From Bacillus sp. AFS055030 (GTDB lineage: Bacteria; Bacillota; Bacilli; Bacillales; Bacillaceae_G), in NCBI RefSeq assembly GCF_002574545.1, contig NZ_NUGT01000077.1:45242-88774 (forward strand): DNA of 43,533 nucleotides. The letters are read 5' to 3'. Below, piece by piece: positions 25,750-32,632 of the stretch. The position numbers and the translations under genes are program-made. The notes under the pieces are model-generated. The model did not search any database and was not told where the DNA came from. It saw only the letters and a program-made list of their open reading frames with translations. Each line of letters opens with the position of its first letter. Within the stretch, counting starts at the first letter, position 1.

Positions 25750-26205
25750 GTGGAAATTAAGGTTGATGATTTAACTGGAACTGAAGTTGCTAAGCTAATT
25801 AGTGAACATCTACAAGGGATGGCACAGAATTCCCCACTTGAAAGCATCCATGCGCTAAATCTTGAAGGATTAAAGAAACCGGAAATTACGTTTTGGAGTG
25901 TATGGGAACAAAGTGAATTAGTTGGATGTGGGGCTCTAAAAGAACTTGACTCTATACATGGAGAAGTAAAATCAATGAGAACTTCTTCAGCTCATTTAAG
26001 AAAAGGTGTGGCAAGACGCATGCTCCAACACATAATCGAAGAAGCGAAAAGCAGAGGGTATAAGAGAATCAGTTTAGAAACTGGTTCGATGGAAGCATTT
26101 AATCCAGCAAAAAAACTATATGAGCTTTTTGGTTTTAAGTATTGTAAGCCTTTTGCTGATTATAAAGACGATCCTAATAGTGTTTTTATGACGTTAGAAT
26201 TGTAA
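25750..26205 (+). CDS. ysnE: GNAT family N-acetyltransferase YsnE
   Basis: This 151-residue acetyltransferase is closely like B. subtilis YsnE as I recall it, in both length and motifs: ESIHALNLEGLKKPEITFWS, GCGALKELDSIHGEVKSMRT, the acetyl-CoA loop HLRKGVARRMLQHI, and FKYCKPFADYKDDPNSVFMT. YsnE has been linked to indole-3-acetic acid production in Bacillus, but its direct substrate is not certain. The start is GTG 25750, set by AAGGTGG. It is a single gene with a terminator after it. Confidence 0.88.
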   Translation: MEIKVDDLTGTEVAKLISEHLQGMAQNSPLESIHALNLEGLKKPEITFWSVWEQSELVGCGALKELDSIHGEVKSMRTSSAHLRKGVARRMLQHIIEEAKSRGYKRISLETGSMEAFNPAKKLYELFGFKYCKPFADYKDDPNSVFMTLEL

Positions 26206-26220
26206 TCTATTTGAAAGTAT

Positions 26221-26244
26221 AGTTGCTGTCGTAGCAACTTTTTC
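26221..26244 (+). terminator. Terminator of ysnE
   Basis: AGTTGCT (26221-26227) pairs with AGCAACT (26233-26239) around a 5-base loop, followed by T residues. Confidence 0.82.
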
Positions 26245-26297
26245 TTTATTCACACGCCCAAATTTAAATAAATTAAACAAAAAAATTTTAAAATAAA

Positions 26298-26331
26298 ATT
26301 AGTACCTAGTATTAATATCTGGTGTTATAAT
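26298..26331 (+). promoter_or_regulatory. FapR-type operator and promoter of fabH
   Basis: ATTAGTACCTAGTATTAAT at 26298-26316 matches the FapR operator pattern (TTAGTACCT followed by a near-inverted half) as I recall it. It sits just upstream of an extended -10, TGTTATAAT, at 26323-26331. FapR represses fatty acid synthesis genes until malonyl-CoA releases it. The site overlaps the place of the -35 region, consistent with repression. Confidence 0.82.
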
Positions 26332-26370
26332 ATTGGGAAGAAATAAAAAAATATGACTGAGGTGACCATA

Positions 26371-27354
26371 ATGCAAAATTCGAAAGCACGTATCACTGCA
26401 ATAGGTTCATATGTACCAGAAAAAGTATTAACAAATAAGGATTTAGAAAAAATAGTTGAAACAAATGATGAATGGATTGTAAAGCGAACTGGCATAAAAG
26501 AGAGACGAATTGCAAATACAAATGAATATACAAGTGACCTAAGCTTTAAGGCAATAAAGGATTTGATGGATAAATACAACAAGAATGTTGAAGATGTTGA
26601 TATGATTATCGTTTGTACTTTAACACCTGATTTTAAAACCCCAAGTGTCGCTTCAATCGTTCAAGCAAAGTTAGGGATAAAAAATGCGGGGGCAATTGAT
26701 TTAAACGCTGCTTGTGCTGGATTTACTTATGGTTTGTATATAGCAAATGGATTAATAACAGCAGGTTTAAATCGAAAAATTTTAGTTGTAGGTGCAGAAA
26801 CATTATCTAAAATTACAGATTTCGAAGATCGAACAACATGTATTTTATTTGGTGATGGAGCCGGAGCAGCTTTAGTAGAGTACGATGAAATACAACCTAG
26901 TTTCATTTCTTCTCATTTAGGATCAGAAGGAGAAAAAGGGAAGCATTTATACTGTTCGCATTTATCGAATCAAATGTTTGAAGAGGAAATTTCAAATAGC
27001 AATTATATAGTCCAAAATGGTCGAGAGGTATACAAATGGGCTGTTACAACTGTGCCAAAAGGTATGCAAGCTGTTCTAGATAATGGAGCAACTTCATTAA
27101 CTGAAGTTGATTGGTTTGTTCCTCACAGTGCTAACTTAAGAATGATCGAATCGATTTGTGAAAGAAGTAAGTTTCCAATCGATAAAACATTATATAGCTT
27201 AGTTGATTGCGGAAATACATCATCAGCCACGATCCCATTATCTTTAGTTAAGGGAGTTAAGGAAGGTAAACTTAAAGATGGAGATAAGGTTTTACTATAT
27301 GGTTTTGGTGGTGGATTAACCCATGCTGGATTACTTATTAATTGGACTTTGTAA
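26371..27354 (+). CDS. fabH: 3-oxoacyl-[acyl-carrier-protein] synthase III (FabH)
   Basis: This 327-residue FabH condenses acyl-CoA primer with malonyl-ACP to start fatty acid synthesis, including branched chains in Bacilli. The catalytic triad is Cys115 (NAACAGFTYG), His252 (PHSANLRM) and Asn282 (GNTSSATIPL). The N-terminal ETNDEWIVKRTGIKERRI motif and the terminal GFGGGLTHAG are present. GAGGTGA five bases upstream sets ATG 26371; an in-frame ATG at 26353 lies before that site. It is monocistronic, like fabHB (yhfB) of B. subtilis, and is probably controlled by FapR through the operator at 26298-26316. Confidence 0.95.
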   Translation: MQNSKARITAIGSYVPEKVLTNKDLEKIVETNDEWIVKRTGIKERRIANTNEYTSDLSFKAIKDLMDKYNKNVEDVDMIIVCTLTPDFKTPSVASIVQAKLGIKNAGAIDLNAACAGFTYGLYIANGLITAGLNRKILVVGAETLSKITDFEDRTTCILFGDGAGAALVEYDEIQPSFISSHLGSEGEKGKHLYCSHLSNQMFEEEISNSNYIVQNGREVYKWAVTTVPKGMQAVLDNGATSLTEVDWFVPHSANLRMIESICERSKFPIDKTLYSLVDCGNTSSATIPLSLVKGVKEGKLKDGDKVLLYGFGGGLTHAGLLINWTL

Positions 27355-27741
27355 ATAAGAATTGGATACTCAAAAGTGGATTGTGAGAGAGTAAATCAAG
27401 CAAAAGATGATGAAATATCCCGTAAAAGAGGTTCATGAGGAAGTAATATAGCAAGAAAAAGAAAATAAGTTCCTCATAACGGGCTGCTTCGAGGTTTATT
27501 CTTATTCCAGTTACTCGATCATAAATTTTGTATGCATGGGTCTGTTTTGGCTTTTTGTAGATGGGAAAGTATTATTATGAAAAATAAATATAAATTCTAA
27601 AAAGTGAAATTATGTTTCGGTTGTTATAGCGAAAGATAGTAAATACATTTGTTTTTTAACTATTTATTCAAATTAAACCGATTACCTCCTCTAAAACACG
27701 AACGTTATTATTGATTTTTCAAAAAAAGTTCATGTTTTGTG
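27355..27741. other. Non-coding spacer with large inverted repeat and ORF remnant
   Basis: No complete gene is visible. A long imperfect hairpin can form from CCCGT (27419-27423) and ATGAGGAA (27435-27442) against TTCCTCAT (27470-27477) and ACGGG (27479-27483). It has no following T-run. On the minus strand at about 27400-27570 an open segment without a start reads KPKQTHAYKIYDRVTGIRIN and continues hydrophobic; it may be a gene remnant but I do not recognise it. Confidence 0.35.
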
Positions 27742-27770
27742 TTGAAAATATATTTCGGAGATGATATATT
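27742..27770 (+). promoter_or_regulatory. SigA-type promoter of the guanine riboswitch transcript
   Basis: TTGAAA (27742-27747) and TATATT (27765-27770) are separated by 17 bases, with TGA before the -10 forming an extended element. Transcription would start about 27777, just before the aptamer. Confidence 0.7.
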
Positions 27771-27789
27771 AGCAGTGTAATCATTCTTA

Positions 27790-28001
27790 AACATTACTCG
27801 TATATGCTCAGTAATATGGTCTGAGCGTTTCTACCTGGTTCCCAATGAAAGAACTAGACTACGGGTTAAAGTATAATTGGTTTCATTTTTTGTAACCAAT
27901 CATGATGGTTAGCATTAAATTTTATTTATTGCTGATCTATACTTTAACTTTCGTGGTCTAGAAGGTAGAGATTGTTCTACTTGTTCTAGACCATTTTTTT
28001 T
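27790..28001 (+). promoter_or_regulatory. Guanine-type purine riboswitch with expression platform
   Basis: The aptamer P1 pairs ACTCGTA (27796-27802) with TACGGGT (27860-27866). P2 pairs GCTCAG with CTGAGC around a loop containing ATATGG, and P3 pairs CTGGTTC with GAACTAG. The invariant TTTCTACC joins P2 and P3. The base before the P1 3' strand, C27859, is the ligand-pairing position; C specifies guanine/hypoxanthine, U would specify adenine. In the platform, CTAGACTACG (27854-27863) can pair with CGTGGTCTAG (27952-27961) as antiterminator, competing with P1/P3 and with the terminator. Ligand binding should therefore switch the downstream gene off. Confidence 0.93.
27954..28001 (+). terminator. 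Riboswitch-controlled intrinsic terminator
   Basis: TGGTCTAGAA (27954-27963) pairs perfectly with TTCTAGACCA (27984-27993), followed by eight T residues. The left arm is shared with the antiterminator pairing to the aptamer 3' strand. Confidence 0.92.
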
Positions 28002-28042
28002 GACAAACATCGAGTGTAAATATCATCTAGGGGGAAAAGAAA

Positions 28043-28912
28043 TTGTTAAAAAAATACGGTTTAGTAGGAATTATTTCTGCACTATTAATCTCTGTATCTG
28101 TAGGTTATAACTTTAAATCGAACACTGCAGAAGCAAAAACGAAACATCTTAAACCAATCATTATTGAAGGACCAATGCCAATTGAGGCTGAAAAGTTTGC
28201 TAGTAAGTTAAAAAATGTAAAAATTGAAAAATCAGGTAGTTTCGTATTTTACAAAGGTACTTTAAATAATTATCCAGTGATTGTAGCAAAAACAGGTAAA
28301 GGTATGGAAAATACTGCTGCTGCTACAGCGATTGCAATTGAAAAATATAAACCAATCGCAATTATTAACCAAGGTACATCTGGTGGCCATGATCCAAATT
28401 TAAATGTTTTTGATATCGTTTTAGGTAAAAATACAACGAATATTGGTTCATTAAAAACAGCTTCTAAAGAGGAAAACGAAGGAATTGACCCAACAATCTG
28501 GAAACCAATGGATTTAATGGCTTCAGAAGGTAGTGCGGGTGAAGATCCAAATGCTGAAAAACCACGTTTCTACGAAGGTAATAAAGATTTATTAGCAGCT
28601 GCAAATGCGGTGAAAAATAAATACACTAAAGGTAAAGTTGTAGAAGGTACGATCGGATCTGCGGACGTTTGGAACAATGAAGTTGATCGCATTAAATGGT
28701 TCCATACTAAATATGGAACTTCAGTAGAAGAAATGGAAGGCGCTGCTGCAGCTCAAATTTCTCAAGCATATAATGTAGCTTTCTTAGGAATTCGTGTACT
28801 ATCAAACAATAAAACAAATGGCGGAAAATATGATCCAACTACAGCTACTGCTTGTCAAGAGTATGTAATGGAAGTAGTTAAGAAATATATTTCTACAAAT
28901 CCAAGTAAATAA
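28043..28912 (+). CDS. Exported nucleoside phosphorylase/nucleosidase-family protein
   Basis: This 289-residue protein of the PNP/MTA-nucleosidase fold has an N-terminal signal peptide (MLKKYG, then a hydrophobic stretch to about 21; likely cleavage after TAEA at 31). Family motifs are VAKTGKGMENTAAATA, INQGTSGG and the ribose-binding EEMEGAAAAQ with Glu232. Where MTA nucleosidases have RxxSD, this protein reads RVLSNNK (Asn255), as in 6-oxopurine-specific phosphorylases. TTG 28043 follows AGGGGG. It is the only gene controlled by the guanine riboswitch, so it probably releases guanine or hypoxanthine from nucleosides outside the membrane for uptake. The choice between phosphorolysis and hydrolysis is undecided. 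Confidence 0.85.
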   Translation: MLKKYGLVGIISALLISVSVGYNFKSNTAEAKTKHLKPIIIEGPMPIEAEKFASKLKNVKIEKSGSFVFYKGTLNNYPVIVAKTGKGMENTAAATAIAIEKYKPIAIINQGTSGGHDPNLNVFDIVLGKNTTNIGSLKTASKEENEGIDPTIWKPMDLMASEGSAGEDPNAEKPRFYEGNKDLLAAANAVKNKYTKGKVVEGTIGSADVWNNEVDRIKWFHTKYGTSVEEMEGAAAAQISQAYNVAFLGIRVLSNNKTNGGKYDPTTATACQEYVMEVVKKYISTNPSK

Positions 28913-28921
28913 TAATTTTAG

Positions 28922-28960
28922 AAAAAGAGATATTTTTAAAGTATCTCTTTTTCTTTTTTT
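28922..28960. terminator. Terminator after the exported nucleosidase gene
   Basis: AAAAAGAGATA (28922-28932) pairs with TATCTCTTTTT (28942-28952), followed by more T residues. It lies between convergent genes. Confidence 0.85.
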
Positions 28961-28964
28961 CTAG

Positions 28965-29543
28965 TTATTTCAACCACCATAATTCAACTGGATTTAATTC
29001 ATACTGATTATTTTCACGATACATATATTGACACATAATGAGCTCACGTCTCAATGTAGCGTAATCTTCATGAAATTCCTTCAAATATTCATTGATTTCA
29101 TTTTCTAGATAAATTCTACCAAATTCTAAGCCTTTAATCATATGCGCTAAAACGACAAGCTTTTTCTTTCGCTGAGCGGGATAAATTTTAAGTTTACCTT
29201 CTTTTGTAAAGAAGTTATTGATAATGCTTGAGCGTTCACTTTCAGTAACTGACATTTCCATATTAGAATCTCCTCCTGTTCCCACTGTGAAAATTGCTTT
29301 CGCACTCATTTCTAAAATTTTAGTATTTAAAGAGAAATAGATGGTGTTTTTTTCTCGGCGCTCTTTTATTAGGCCAACTTCTCTAAGCTTTGACATATGA
29401 TGGGTAATCGTTGGGGGTTTAAGATTTAATTTATTGGCAATTTCTTGTCCACTTAAATGTCCTTGCTGAAGTAAAGCAATAATGCGTACACGGGTAAGAT
29501 CACCTAAAGCTTTATGGAAATCTACAATTTTACTTATTTGCAA
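28965..29543 (-). CDS. ArsR-type regulator fused to a DUF2087 domain
   Basis: The protein has 192 residues. Residues about 5-75 are an ArsR winged helix (FHKALGDLTRVRIIALLQQG, LKPPTITHHMSKLREVGLI, RREKNTIYF). Residues about 112-190 match DUF2087: FFTKEGKLKIYPAQRKKKLVVL, EFGRIYLENEINEYLKEFHED, ATLRRELIMCQYMYR. The metal-binding CVC motif of ArsR/SmtB is absent, so the ligand is unknown. The start is TTG 29543 with an AGGTG site; no ATG fits. The gene is divergent from an MFS exporter, a layout suggesting that the regulator controls itself and the exporter. Confidence 0.82.
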   Translation of the reverse strand: MQISKIVDFHKALGDLTRVRIIALLQQGHLSGQEIANKLNLKPPTITHHMSKLREVGLIKERREKNTIYFSLNTKILEMSAKAIFTVGTGGDSNMEMSVTESERSSIINNFFTKEGKLKIYPAQRKKKLVVLAHMIKGLEFGRIYLENEINEYLKEFHEDYATLRRELIMCQYMYRENNQYELNPVELWWLK

Positions 29544-29566
29544 TTAATACACACCTACTTTTATAT

Positions 29567-29582
29567 TTATCTAATTAGATAA
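29567..29582. promoter_or_regulatory. Perfect 16-bp palindrome, probable ArsR-DUF2087 operator
   Basis: TTATCTAATTAGATAA is fully self-complementary and lies 24 bases before the start codon of the minus-strand regulator. It falls between a possible -35 (TTAGAC, minus strand, 29590-29585) and -10 region of that gene. A partial copy, TTATCTAAT, occurs at about 29959-29967 inside the leader ORF upstream of the exporter. Confidence 0.55.
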
Positions 29583-29880
29583 TAGTCTAATTGCAGTTTC
29601 GTTTCAATAAGTAGTTCATTCCGTAAGTAAAATTAGTTATTTTTTACTAAAAATTAATTGGAAAAATAATCAACGTGTGAAAGAATTTGGAATCTTAATA
29701 TTTTACTTCAAAGGCCCAAAGAAAAAAGAAATGTGGTGCGAAAATAGTGATACTGTTATTTTTTATGGACTAGGAGACCTACCAAAAAATACCATACATT
29801 TTTTTTAGCAAGTAAATTTGGTTTATTTTTGATATTCCAATTTTTCTCATTTATATAGGGAAAAAGTATTAGTAATGATA

Positions 29881-29909
29881 TTGGCATAATTGAAAATAAC
29901 TGCTATGCT
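29881..29909 (+). promoter_or_regulatory. Promoter of the leader ORF-MFS transcript
   Basis: TTGGCA (29881-29886), a 17-base spacer, and TATGCT (29904-29909) with TGC before it as extended -10. Transcription would start about 27 bases before the leader ORF. The remaining 29583-29880 spacer holds no convincing gene. Confidence 0.6.
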
Positions 29910-29943
29910 AATTTAGTGAAAAATTTAAAAAGGGGGAATTTTC

Positions 29944-30003
29944 ATGCAAATGTTAGGTTTATCTAATAGTAGGGTAAAACGAAGGGGATTATTTAACAGA
30001 TAA
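29944..30003 (+). CDS. Putative 19-residue leader peptide upstream of MFS gene
   Basis: ATG 29944 is preceded by a very strong AAGGGGG site six bases upstream and opens a 19-codon ORF (MQMLGLSNSRVKRRGLFNR) ending at TAA 30001-30003. The MFS gene starts 17 bases after that stop with its own weaker GAGAGG site. This is the layout of translational attenuation or reinitiation leaders of antibiotic resistance genes. The peptide is basic and too short for a normal protein. No RNA structure hiding the exporter ribosome binding site was convincingly drawn by eye, so the regulatory role is inference. Confidence 0.55.
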   Translation: MQMLGLSNSRVKRRGLFNR

Positions 30004-30020
30004 AGAGAGGTAGAAAGAGC

Positions 30021-31298
30021 GTGGGGATACTAAAATTTCATAAAAATATTAAAATTCGATTACTTGAATCGTTCTTAAGTTCGTCAATTGGAAGTATGAT
30101 TTTTCCTTTTATGGCGATTTATTTATCTAAGCACTTTGGGGTAAAACAAGCAGGATTACTTTTGCTTGTTAATGTATTTATCGGAATTATTATGAACTTT
30201 TTTGGAGGGTATTTTTCGGATCAGTTTGGTCGGAAAAAGACGATTGTATTTGCTGAAACGATTCGCTTACTAGCGTTTACTACGATGATGCTTTGTAATT
30301 CACCTTGGTTTTCATCCCCTCTTATTACATTCTTTATGATGTCTTTAAATAGTATTTGTTGGGGATTAGCAGGGCCAGCAAATCAGGCAATGTTAATAGA
30401 TGTGAGTAAGCCAGAGGAACGAAAGCTAATGTACTCAATCATGTATTGGTCAAACAATTTATCGATTGCAATTGGTGGTATGCTTGGAGGATTTTTATTT
30501 AAATCATATTTATTTGAATTATTATTAGCTCTCTCAGTTGCTTCACTTGTTACATGGATCTTAATTGCATTTTTTGTTGAAGAAAGCTTAGTTACGGAAA
30601 AGACGGAAACAAAGAAGATTGCTCATCACGCTCAAAAAATGATTTCAAATTATCGTGACGTTTTTCAAGATAAGCTTTTTATTCTTTATGTACTGGCAGG
30701 TTTGCTAGTGCTTTCAATGGAATTCCAATTAACAAATTATATCAGTATTCGATTAGCAAATGATTTCCACACACAACATTTATTGGACTGGACATTTGGT
30801 GGAATCGAGATGAATGGTTTCCTGCGTACAGAAAATACGATACTTGTAGTAGTAATGGCACTTTTCGCTTCTAAAATAGTAGGGAAGTTGGATGATCGAA
30901 AAACGTTAATTTGGAGTTGTGTTGCATTTGTTGGAGGGTATGCAGTAATTTCATATAGTAACTCTATTTGGCTATTATTTATTGCAATGTTCATAGCAAC
31001 AGTTGCTGAAGTATTAAGAGTACCAGTTCAACAAAACTATATGGCTAACTTACCAGCAGAAGAAACAAGGAGTTCCTATATGGCGGTTGCAGGTTTAACA
31101 TTTAATTTAGCGATGTTTATCTGTTCAATAACGGTTTCACTAAGTGCATACTTATCCAATTTCGCGACATCCTTCTTTTTAACAAGTTTAGGTGTAATCG
31201 GTATTCTTATATTTGTTCGAATTACGCCTGCATTGGAAAGAAGAATGAAGGGAGAAATATTGCATGAGCAAGAAAAGACTGTCGGAATAAATTCTTAA
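30021..31298 (+). CDS. MFS transporter, probable multidrug exporter
   Basis: This 425-residue major facilitator has 12 hydrophobic segments. Motif A is visible as GGYFSDQFGRKKTIVFAE, with a degenerate repeat in the second half (KIVGKLDDRKTLIW). The helix 4-5 region reads GPANQAMLIDVSKPEERKLMYS, seen in MdtG/YttB-like drug exporters. The start GTG 30021 follows GAGAGG. It is preceded by a leader ORF and is divergent from an ArsR-DUF2087 regulator; together these suggest inducible export of a toxic compound. The substrate is not deducible. Confidence 0.82.
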   Translation: MGILKFHKNIKIRLLESFLSSSIGSMIFPFMAIYLSKHFGVKQAGLLLLVNVFIGIIMNFFGGYFSDQFGRKKTIVFAETIRLLAFTTMMLCNSPWFSSPLITFFMMSLNSICWGLAGPANQAMLIDVSKPEERKLMYSIMYWSNNLSIAIGGMLGGFLFKSYLFELLLALSVASLVTWILIAFFVEESLVTEKTETKKIAHHAQKMISNYRDVFQDKLFILYVLAGLLVLSMEFQLTNYISIRLANDFHTQHLLDWTFGGIEMNGFLRTENTILVVVMALFASKIVGKLDDRKTLIWSCVAFVGGYAVISYSNSIWLLFIAMFIATVAEVLRVPVQQNYMANLPAEETRSSYMAVAGLTFNLAMFICSITVSLSAYLSNFATSFFLTSLGVIGILIFVRITPALERRMKGEILHEQEKTVGINS

Positions 31299-31370
31299 TT
31301 TACAAGAGTTGCATTTTGTGACTATTTTTTATTGAAATAGTAAGGTGAATAGAGGTTTAGTGGCAGACAC

Positions 31371-31409
31371 AAAAAACTGTAATAAGCTAAAGCCTTATTA
31401 CAGTTTTTT
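31371..31409. terminator. Bidirectional terminator
   Basis: AAAAAACTGTAATAAG (31371-31386) pairs perfectly over 16 bp with CTTATTACAGTTTTTT (31394-31409). It overlaps the last codons of the minus-strand acetyltransferase gene and separates it from the convergent MFS gene. Confidence 0.9.
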
Positions 31410-31883
31410 AATCATGTTATACCATTTTACTCCACCGTGTGTTGAGCTAGAAATACCGTTATTGATGAAGCCATGATTTTCGTAAAAACGAATTAAGTTT
31501 TCTTTACATGTAAGAGTGATTGAATCACGATTATTTTCTTTTGAAACTTTTTCAATATGAGAAAGTAATTTAGATGCGATTCCTTTATTTTGATTTTGTG
31601 GAGAAACTGCTATGCCTAAGATACTTTGATGACCACCTGTAGATGGATTTTTTTTAATTTCGCTAAATAAATCATCTGTAATGAAAGCCTCATTTATAAC
31701 AGGACCGTTAACTAAACCAACTAATTTACCATCTTCCTCAGCTACAAAAAAACTATCGGGAATTAATTTAATGCGTTTTTCGAATGCCTGTTTTGTTGCT
31801 GCCTCTTCTTTTGAAAAACAAAGATTTTCAATTTCTACAAGTTCAGATAAATCTTCTAATCTTACATTTCGTATGTTTAGCAT
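31398..31883 (-). CDS. GNAT family N-acetyltransferase
   Basis: This 161-residue GNAT protein has the acetyl-CoA loop at about 85-105 (ILGIAVSPQNQNKGIASKLL), preceded by the beta-4 strand region FFVAEEDGKLVGLVNG, and a C-terminal RFYENHGF. The pattern with NxCF near the N-terminus (ENLCFSKEEAATKQAF) resembles arylalkylamine N-acetyltransferase-like members. The substrate is unknown. GGAGAGGGG precedes ATG 31883. It is a single gene, convergent with the MFS gene and divergent from the T-box-controlled permease. Confidence 0.85.
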   Translation of the reverse strand: MLNIRNVRLEDLSELVEIENLCFSKEEAATKQAFEKRIKLIPDSFFVAEEDGKLVGLVNGPVINEAFITDDLFSEIKKNPSTGGHQSILGIAVSPQNQNKGIASKLLSHIEKVSKENNRDSITLTCKENLIRFYENHGFINNGISSSTHGGVKWYNMIKKL

Positions 31884-31992
31884 GATGTACCCCTCTCCAT
31901 TTTTCTTAATTATATTATATTAATTTCATAGCTCACAAACTATTTAAACTAGTATTTTGTAAAGTAGTAAAACTAAATATAATAAATAGATG

Positions 31993-32022
31993 TTGACAGA
32001 ATTATGAAATAACCTCTATAAT
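31993..32022 (+). promoter_or_regulatory. Consensus SigA promoter of the tandem T-box leader
   Basis: A perfect TTGACA (31993-31998) and perfect TATAAT (32017-32022) are separated by 18 bases. It is the only consensus promoter between the divergent acetyltransferase gene and the T-boxes. Confidence 0.85.
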
Positions 32023-32078
32023 ACAAAACATATTAAAAAAAGAAACAATCTACTAATGTTAGATTAATATAGTTTTAA

Positions 32079-32327
32079 GCAATGAAGGGAATTTAAGTAG
32101 TGCTTATCTCAATGTAATAGAGAGCTGATGGTTGGTGGAAATCAGTACAAAGATAAGGATGAATTTCGGTCCTGGAGCTTTTTTTTTCGAAGTAAAGTGT
32201 AATCTTTACTGAGGGGAAAACGGTCAATTATGATCGTTATCAAATTTTAAGAGGCAGAATATTTCTGCAACTAGGGTGGTACCGCGAATAATTCGTCCCT
32301 ACTGATACAATCAGTAGGGACTTTTTT
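32079..32327 (+). promoter_or_regulatory. T-box riboswitch 1 (probable Phe specifier)
   Basis: The Stem I region contains AGAGAGCTGATGG and a helix CTTATCT/AGATAAG. It is followed by the specifier loop GATGAATTTCGG and then TCCTGGAGC. The T-box sequence AGGGTGGTACCGCG, which binds the tRNA acceptor end, is at 32273-32286. The terminator pairs GTCCCTACTGA (32295-32305) with TCAGTAGGGAC (32311-32321), followed by six T. TTC (or TTT in the adjacent register) reads as Phe. Uncharged tRNA should stabilise the antiterminator and allow read-through. Confidence 0.92.
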
Positions 32328-32354
32328 ATTAGTTTAAAATTGAATATAGGAAAT

Positions 32355-32599
32355 GCAATGAAGGGAATACAGTAATGTTTGTTTCACTGTTTAAGAGAGC
32401 TGGTGGATGGTGTGAACCAGTACAAAAACAAGCGTGAATTTCAATCTTGGAGCATCTTTTTCGAAGTAAAGGTCGACATTTAATTTGAAAAAGACGGTCA
32501 TCGATCGTTAAATAAAACAAGTGGCAGATTTAATTCTGCAATTAGGGTGGTACCACGGTGTAAATCGTCCCTGTCGTTAGTGGCAGGGGCGATTTTTTT
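32355..32599 (+). promoter_or_regulatory. T-box riboswitch 2, tandem copy
   Basis: This is a second complete T-box: AGAGAGCTGGTGG in Stem I, specifier loop GTGAATTTCAA before TCTTGGAGC, and T-box sequence AGGGTGGTACCACG at 32544-32557. The terminator pairs ATCGTCCCTGTC (32564-32575) with GGCAGGGGCGAT (32582-32593), followed by a run of T. It shares with copy 1 the 5' block GCAATGAAGGGAA (32079-32091 and 32355-32367) and the TGAATTTC specifier, which points to duplication. The permease gene begins 34 bases after the terminator. Confidence 0.92.
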
Positions 32600-32632
32600 A
32601 TAAAATTATAAGTTAGGAAGAGGAGATAGAAA

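Noticed and set aside
27419-27483. Long imperfect inverted repeat considered as terminator of fabH
   Set aside because: The loop is large, pairing is interrupted and no T-run follows; noted only as structure in the spacer.
29650-29806. Plus-strand open segment of about 55 codons (including FKGPKKKEMWCENSDTVIFY) before the leader ORF
   Set aside because: It has no good start or ribosome binding site and no recognisable family; at most a remnant.
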